Source of the DNA: Tenodera sinensis
Lineage: Eukaryota > Arthropoda > Insecta > Mantodea > Mantidae
Assembly (NCBI GenBank): GCA_030765045.1
Contig: CM060964.1
Coordinates: 276,391,388-276,455,387 of the forward strand
Direction of reading: 5' to 3'
Length of the DNA stretch: 64,000 nt
The notes under the pieces are model-generated. The model had not been told where the DNA came from and did not search any database. It saw nothing but the letters and a program-made list of their open reading frames with translations. Positions 58,906 to 64,000 of this stretch are shown one piece after another. The position numbers and the translations under genes are program-made. Every line of letters begins with the position of its first letter. Positions within the stretch are counted from its first letter, which is position 1.

Positions 58906-59496
58906 CCTTCCGACTAACATGTAATATTTACTGGTTCCAGTGAACATTTGCAGAAGTGCAAACGTCAGCTGTCTAATTACGAATATATTAAAAAGCGATG
59001 TGATAACATCTATATTAGTACTAATTTCATCGAGTGTTTAACCTCCATGCTAAATACGCGGGTAGAACCTAGTAATGGGGTCGATGTTTTCATGTTGGGA
59101 TATAAAATGCGGATTGCATAAAACTCGAGAATAAGGGGCAGCTGACTCACCTGGTATATGCATTTTTGTGGAATGAACCATTTCGGAGATATTCCTTTTT
59201 ATTTGTGAGTTTCGCAGTAGTTTGACTTTTATAAAAGAAAGATCGTCATTCACTTATTTATCTCTTGGCCATGCAAAGAGGACGAAATTTGAAAGCTTTA
59301 AAAGATTTGACTGTCGTTCATATTTCCCTTGCACCTACGAGAAAATTAGCAATAAGGTAATTTCTGCAAATGTTTATCTCAGCTAACATGAAGTAAATAG
59401 ACGAATAAGAGTTTGTAAGAACAGTAGAACAGCAGGGAAAGTCGTATGAGTGAAACACAAGATTTTTGTTATTCTAGCCATACATTTATTTTCAAT

Positions 59497-60360
59497 TTTT
59501 ACTTTTTCTGCAACTTATGTATAATAAGTAAAAGGACGTATTGTATTTCATACAAACATTTGATACCAAGATTTCACCGGAAATGTATGTTTTGGGGCAC
59601 CCTGAATACAAAACTAGCATTTTAAGAAAGAGGTCCGTGCGTTCGTCTGTCTCCCTGTGTCTGTGTGTCTGTGAACAACTTAAGTCTAAAAGAAATGTTG
59701 GATAAATACCAAACTTGGTACTTACGGTCAGCATCTTCCAAAGATGCGGCACAAGATTTTCAAGAAACCTGCCCATTCCAAACTATCCTTACATGGACGA
59801 ATTTTCGCTATGTTTTTTTTTTTTTTTTTTTTTTTTTTTTTCTTCAAAATGACTCTAAGGTGTTTGATTCGAGCATCATACATTTCAAACATTTACGTGA
59901 GAAATAAAATATATTTCCTGAATTTTCTGGAAATAATTTGTGAAATTCTTTCACTCAGAATTCTGCATAATTTTGTAAAACGGGTAAATTATAAGAGATA
60001 CATAAAAATACAATACCCAAACATGTAGATCTCTTTAAACACAAAATTTATTACAAATAAGTTTTTTTGGCATCAGCCAATTCAATACCTGATAATTTGT
60101 AAAGGTGTTGCTGCTATTTGCTATTCCTCACAGTGTCATGAAAAAAAACTATACATTTCCATAGTCAGAATATAGCGTCCCGCTTTTATGGCTGTTGAAG
60201 CAGTTTCCTCTGTTCCTCTTGTACCTACACGACATACTATGTAAAAACTATTTCTGTAAATGTTTATGGGGTAAGAGTAGAAGGAAAATAAACTTTCGTA
60301 AAAATAAATGCTGGCGGACAGAGAAAGTCATGTGAGTGTAGTACCAATTTTTTTAAAAAT
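59497..60360 (+). mobile_element. FB dispersed repeat copy
   Basis: Starts 'ttttactttttctgcaactt' and has 'gataccaagatttcaccgga' and 'aaatgtatgttttggggcac', a short GT tract, 'gcatcttccaaagatgcggc' and the right end 'cagagaaagtcatgtgagtg' near 60318. A T29 tract at about 59813-59841. Similar in length to the 16975 copy and in tandem with the preceding split copy. Confidence 0.8.
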
Positions 60361-60884
60361 ATGGCAGTTAGGAGATTCCATTACATGCACTATGGCAATA
60401 AGGTCCACAATTTCATTTGGAAAAGCATTCTTACATATTCCATTTAGAGATCGATGTCGAAACATTTCACAAGTATTTCAGCTTGAGTATACCTTCTGTC
60501 TACTGGATTCAGGGAAGATTGCGTAAATTACTTGTTTAGCCATAGTATGGCTGTTGTTGCTCCAGGTGTCTCGCGATATCTACCTATACTTTAACGTTTG
60601 TCGGCATAATCTAGTACTTATTCAGAATCTTTTATTCAGTTAACTTTGTTCCGTTTTCTAGTGCATTACCTGAGGTTAACGAATGCATAAAAAAAGTCAA
60701 CCAACACAAAACAAACACTACTTGTGTCTAAAGAAGCGGCAATGATGATCTTTTAGGTTTAACGCTTATTCTTACTAGATATGACACCGCCGGTGGTAGG
60801 CACTGATGGGTTGATGATACATAAATTAAAATGACATTGAGGAAAGTAATTTTGGGAAGGAAACTTTTAAAGCCTAAGTTTGGG
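60361..60884. other. No recognisable gene
   Basis: No motif found. Confidence 0.4.
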
Positions 60885-61030
60885 GCACCACCTCGGCATT
60901 TACCTATTGTGAGGACTGAGGGAACCCTGGTAAAATTCTCAATCAGTGAGGATCTTTCTGCCGGGAGTTGAACCGCAGACCCCCCTAAAATACCAATCTC
61001 ACACCTTACCGCGGAACCATCTCGCCCGGT
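60885..61030 (-). mobile_element. tRNA-derived SINE, S1-related
   Basis: The minus-strand head GGTACCGGGCGAGATGGTTC (A-box region) and TGCGGTTCAACTCCCGG (B box, about 60960-60976), then a body with AGGGTTCCCTCAGTCCTCAC and GGTAAATGCCGAGGTGGTGC, analogous to the 'aatgctggga' segment of S1. Confidence 0.7.
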
Positions 61031-61194
61031 ACCGAAGTTGACGACCAGGCAAAGGAATTTCTAAGCATTAACGTTAGCACGAAAGGAAATAAAGTTGAAC
61101 TGATACTAGAATTTAGGCAGTACGTCCCAGGTAACAAATCACACCTATCCCTCGTGCAGTCTGATAACGTTTGCTGCACTCTAACTAAAACTAA

Positions 61195-61520
61195 ACCCCG
61201 GTGCGACAGCCCACGAGGGGCCAAGGCCTGCCACCCAGCCGCTGCGACCCCCACCTCTGCCCACTACAGGCGTCATTGTTGACGTGCAGTACTGGAGGGT
61301 GGGACGTGGTCAGCGCCCCGAGGCCTCCCGGCCAGTTATGCGGTCTTCTAGACCTGGGGCCGCTACTTCTCCATCAAGTAGCTCCTCAATTGGTCCCCTC
61401 GGGACCTAACGAGGCTGAGTGGACCCCGTACCGGACCTCCCAGATGGGATAAAATCCCCATGCTGGTATCGGGGATCGAACCCGGGTCCTCCGCGCCAGA
61501 GGCAAGCGCGCTGTTTGTTG
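61195..61520 (-). mobile_element. tRNA-derived SINE, family S4, near complete
   Basis: The minus-strand head AACAAACAGCGCGCTTGCCT (A-box region) with B box GGGTTCGATCCCCG (about 61472-61485), then GGGGATTTTATCCCATCTGG and the body shared with 37130-37400. About 325 bp. Confidence 0.85.
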
Positions 61521-61575
61521 CACTCATAATAACGAGTTTATCTGCCACTTACCTACCTTAACCGCTCTTGTTTAC

Positions 61576-62273
61576 GTTCTTGCATATATATACACATACA
61601 TATACATATACACATACACATACATACATACATACATACATACATACATACATACATACATACATACATACATACATACATACATACATACATACATACA
61701 TACATACATACATACATACATACATACATACATACATACATACATACATACATACATACATACATACATACATACATACATACATACATACATACATACA
61801 TACATACATACATACATACATACATACATACATACATACATACATACATACATACATACATACATACATACATACATACATACATACATACATACATACA
61901 TACATACATACATACATACATACATACATACATACATACATACATACATACATACATACATACATACATACATACATACATACATACATACATACATACA
62001 TACACACACACACATACACACACACACACACACACATACACACATACACACATACACACATACACACATACACACATACATACATACATACATACATACA
62101 TACATACATACATACATACATACATACATACATACATACATACATACATACATACATACATACATACATACATACATACATACATACATACATACATACA
62201 TACATACATACATACATACATACATACATACATACATACATACATACATACATACATACATACATACATACAT
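61576..62273 (+). repeat. TACA tetranucleotide array with CA-variant core
   Basis: About 690 bp of TACA units with a CACACATA-rich core at about 62003-62078 that divides two pure blocks. Long frames on both strands (Tyr-Val-Cys-Met or Tyr-Ile-His-Thr cycles) are artefacts. Confidence 0.98.
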
Positions 62274-62560
62274 AGTAGTTAGGTTAAGGGAAGGCTGGAA
62301 CAGACCCAAATGCGCAAGATGGCCGCCACGCGTAATCTAAGGATTACTAGGTAAGGTGGTAGGGGAAGCAGGACGTTGTAGGTGTTTGAAGGAATCTCTA
62401 GGGGTGACGTAAGGCCCATAGCAGTGTATGTATGCTTATGAGCGTTCATGGTGTCTGAGTATGTCCTTAACTATATTGATGTACGCCACCTAACACAGGA
62501 GCATTCTGATTTGATTGAATATATTACCCCAACATAATGTTACCTCACCCCACATTGCCT
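62274..62560. other. No recognisable gene
   Basis: Unique-looking sequence between the TACA and CCTAA arrays. Contains CAAGATGGCCGCCACGCG near 62316. No frame of interest. Confidence 0.4.
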
Positions 62561-62564
62561 CACT

Positions 62565-62800
62565 AACCTAACCTAACCTATCCTAATCTAACCTAACCTA
62601 AGCCTCATACTTCTACTCTTCTAACCTATCTTAACCTAACCTAAGCTCCATACTTCTACATGGCTAACCTAACCTAACCCAGCTCCCACTATTTACTCCC
62701 GTCTTTGATAATTTAACCTAAGCCCCATACTTCTACTCGTCTAACCTATCCTAACCTAACCTAACCTAACCTATCCTAATCTAACATGGCCTAGCCTAAC
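62565..62800 (+). repeat. Degenerate CCTAA (TTAGG-type) repeat tract
   Basis: Several runs of AACCTAACCTAACCTA separated by a recurring CATACTTCTAC phrase (near 62608, 62651, 62728), with CCTATCCTAATCTAA variants. CCTAA is the complement of the common insect telomere repeat TTAGG. The tract is internal and degenerate, so an interstitial or subtelomeric relic rather than a chromosome end. Confidence 0.8.
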
Positions 62801-62984
62801 CTAAGATAGATCCTCTTATTATTATTTATTCTATTCTACTAACATGATACGTTTCTAGACATTCATTCTATCCTCTTATCATCTATCCTATTCCCTCCTC
62901 TGCTTATCTATTCTATCCTATCATACGCTACCCTGATCTCCCTCTAGGAATTTCATAAACATTTTGATACTATTTTGAGTCCTC

Positions 62985-63830
62985 TGATAGATCTTTTTAA
63001 GCACTTTTAGCATATTCTTGATGCTTTTACAACATATTTAAGAATTTTTCAGACAATTTTCAGAATTATTCAGTCATTTTCATACATTTTTAAGACGTTT
63101 CGCACCATTTTGCTACAATTTTGCACCCTCTGTTAGATCTTTTAGACGCTTTTAGTATATTCAGAACGCTTTTACAACATATTTAACAACTTTTCAGACA
63201 ATTTTCAGAGTTATTCAGTAATTTTCATACATTTTTAAGACGTTTCACCCCATTTTGCTACAATTTTTGCATCCTCTGTTAGATCTTTTAGACGCTTTTA
63301 GTATATTCAGGGCGCTTTTACAACATATTTAACAACTTTTCAGATAATTTTCAGTTATTCAGTCATTTTCATACATTTTTAAGACGTTTCGCTCCATTTT
63401 CCTGCAATTTTGCACCCTCTGTTATATCTTTTACACGCTTTTAGTATATTCAGGGCGCTTTTACAACATATTTAACAACTTTTCAGACAATTTTCAGAGT
63501 TATTCAGTCATTTTCATACATTTTTAAGACGTTTCGCACCATTTTACTGCAATTTTGCACTCTCTGTTATATCTTTTAGACGCTCTTAGTATATTCATGC
63601 TGCTTTTACAACATATTTAACAACTTTTCAGACAATTTTCAGAGTTATTCAGTCATTTTCATACATTTTTAAGACGTTTCACCCCATTTTGTTGCAATTT
63701 TTCACCCTCTGCTAGATCTTTTAGACGCTTTTGGTATATTCAGGACGCTTTTACAACATATTTAACAACTTTTCAAGCAATTTCGAGGATTATTTAGAAG
63801 TCATATTATATATTTTCAGCGTGTATTGAG
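62985..63830 (+). repeat. Satellite, monomer about 145 bp, about six copies
   Basis: The marker TGTTAGATCTTTTAGACGCT and its variants start at 62985, 63131, 63277, 63420, 63565 and 63710, giving spacings of 146, 146, 143, 145 and 145. Each monomer carries CTTTTACAACATATTTAACA, CTTTTCAGACAATTTTCAGA, CATTTTCATACATTTTTAAG and a CCATTTTGCTGCAATTTT box. The first and last units are the most diverged. Related T-rich words continue to the window edge, so the array may go on. AT-rich, non-coding. Confidence 0.95.
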
Positions 63831-64000
63831 ACCCGTTTAGACTCGTTGATAGATATTTCAGCCTGTTTCCAGATATTCTGAAGACTTTTATGTCCAGTTT
63901 AAACATTTTTCAGAGTATTTTAGACGAATTTGACATTATTTAAGGCAATCCGAGAGTTATTCTGGACGCTCCTGTCCATTATTGTTTGCTTTAAGCACTT

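Larger units (their letters stand above)
57424..59154. mobile_element. Inverted-repeat DNA element, TATA-flanked, nested in FB
   Basis: The left end CCAGGTGAGTCAGCCGCGCC and right end (reverse complement CCAGGTGAGTCAGCTGCCCC) match at 22 of 24 positions including TTAT. TATA lies on both sides (57420-57423 and 59155-59158) and host repeat homology resumes directly outside, so ends are certain. 1731 bp, or about 1.47 kb without the nested SINE. No transposase frame. The CCAGGTG start resembles the 55187/56302 termini. Superfamily unknown; a TA or TATA duplication would suit Tc1/mariner-like elements. Confidence 0.9.
57090..59480 (+). mobile_element. FB dispersed repeat split by a 1.73-kb insertion
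   Basis: The left piece 57090-57423 runs from 'aatttacatttttcaaggat' to 'acacacatgttatgtata'. The right piece resumes at 59155 with 'tatatgcatttttgtggaat' and 'gaaccatttcggagatattc', continuing to 'agggaaagtcgtatgagtga' near 59452. Relative to the intact copy at 16975-17791, the interruption falls between 17470 and 17505. Confidence 0.85.

Noticed and set aside
61553..62309. Frames of about 240 codons cycling Tyr-Val-Cys-Met or Tyr-Ile-His-Thr
   Set aside because: Direct translation of the TACA array on both strands.

Overview
The window looks like intergenic or heterochromatic DNA from a large, repeat-rich arthropod genome, most likely an insect. The grounds are Jockey-type and RNase H-bearing non-LTR retrotransposons, BEL/Pao, hAT, pogo and Tc1/mariner relics, many tRNA-derived SINEs, and degenerate 5-bp CCTAA (TTAGG-type) repeats. 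No host protein-coding gene, rRNA or functional tRNA could be supported. Almost every long open frame is either a transposon fragment or an artefact of simple-sequence DNA. The species cannot be fixed from the sequence.

Layout, 1-20 kb: a decayed non-LTR reverse transcriptase C-terminus (about 1.0-2.06 kb, minus), a Tc1/mariner-like transposase C-terminus (about 2.5-2.74 kb, minus) and an 833-bp non-autonomous hAT element with a perfect 8-bp target duplication (3353-4185). Next come SINEs, ATT/AGT microsatellites and a short inverted-repeat element (6901-7156). A nearly complete but dead Jockey-like element follows, with ORF1, ORF2 and poly-A tail (about 8.15-12.84 kb). A pogo-like element (18244-20140) has a hAT derivative inserted in it (18640-19581), both with target duplications.

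20-46 kb: a 5'-truncated non-LTR copy with an uninterrupted RT-RNase H frame (about 21.07-22.86 kb); a ZMYM1/DUF4371-like hAT relic (24.4-26.6 kb, minus); a relic DDE transposon with inverted ends (30.6-32.3 kb, minus); two more hAT C-terminal relics (32.35-33.43 kb); a complete-ended CGGBP1-like hAT (38107-40315); and a BEL/Pao fossil (about 41.8-44.4 kb, minus).

46-64 kb: a 1.75-kb C-rich tetranucleotide array (CCGT/CCCT/CCCG/CCAT) followed by a higher-order duplication of a 347-bp block plus array. A SINE is split by a non-LTR insertion with a 10-bp target duplication (49.7-50.46 kb). There is a pogo-like MITE (53491-53969) and a three-layer nest (57.1-59.5 kb): a SINE inside a 1.73-kb inverted-repeat element inside a dispersed repeat. 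The right end has a 0.69-kb TACA array, degenerate CCTAA repeats and a roughly 145-bp satellite running to the window edge.

A dispersed, apparently non-coding element of about 0.8 kb, here called FB, recurs at ten or more places in both orientations, with ACTTTCTCTACT-type ends. It is the most frequent unexplained component. Nothing here amounts to a cooperating gene system: the window is a layered record of insertions, which can be ordered from nesting and target-site duplications.
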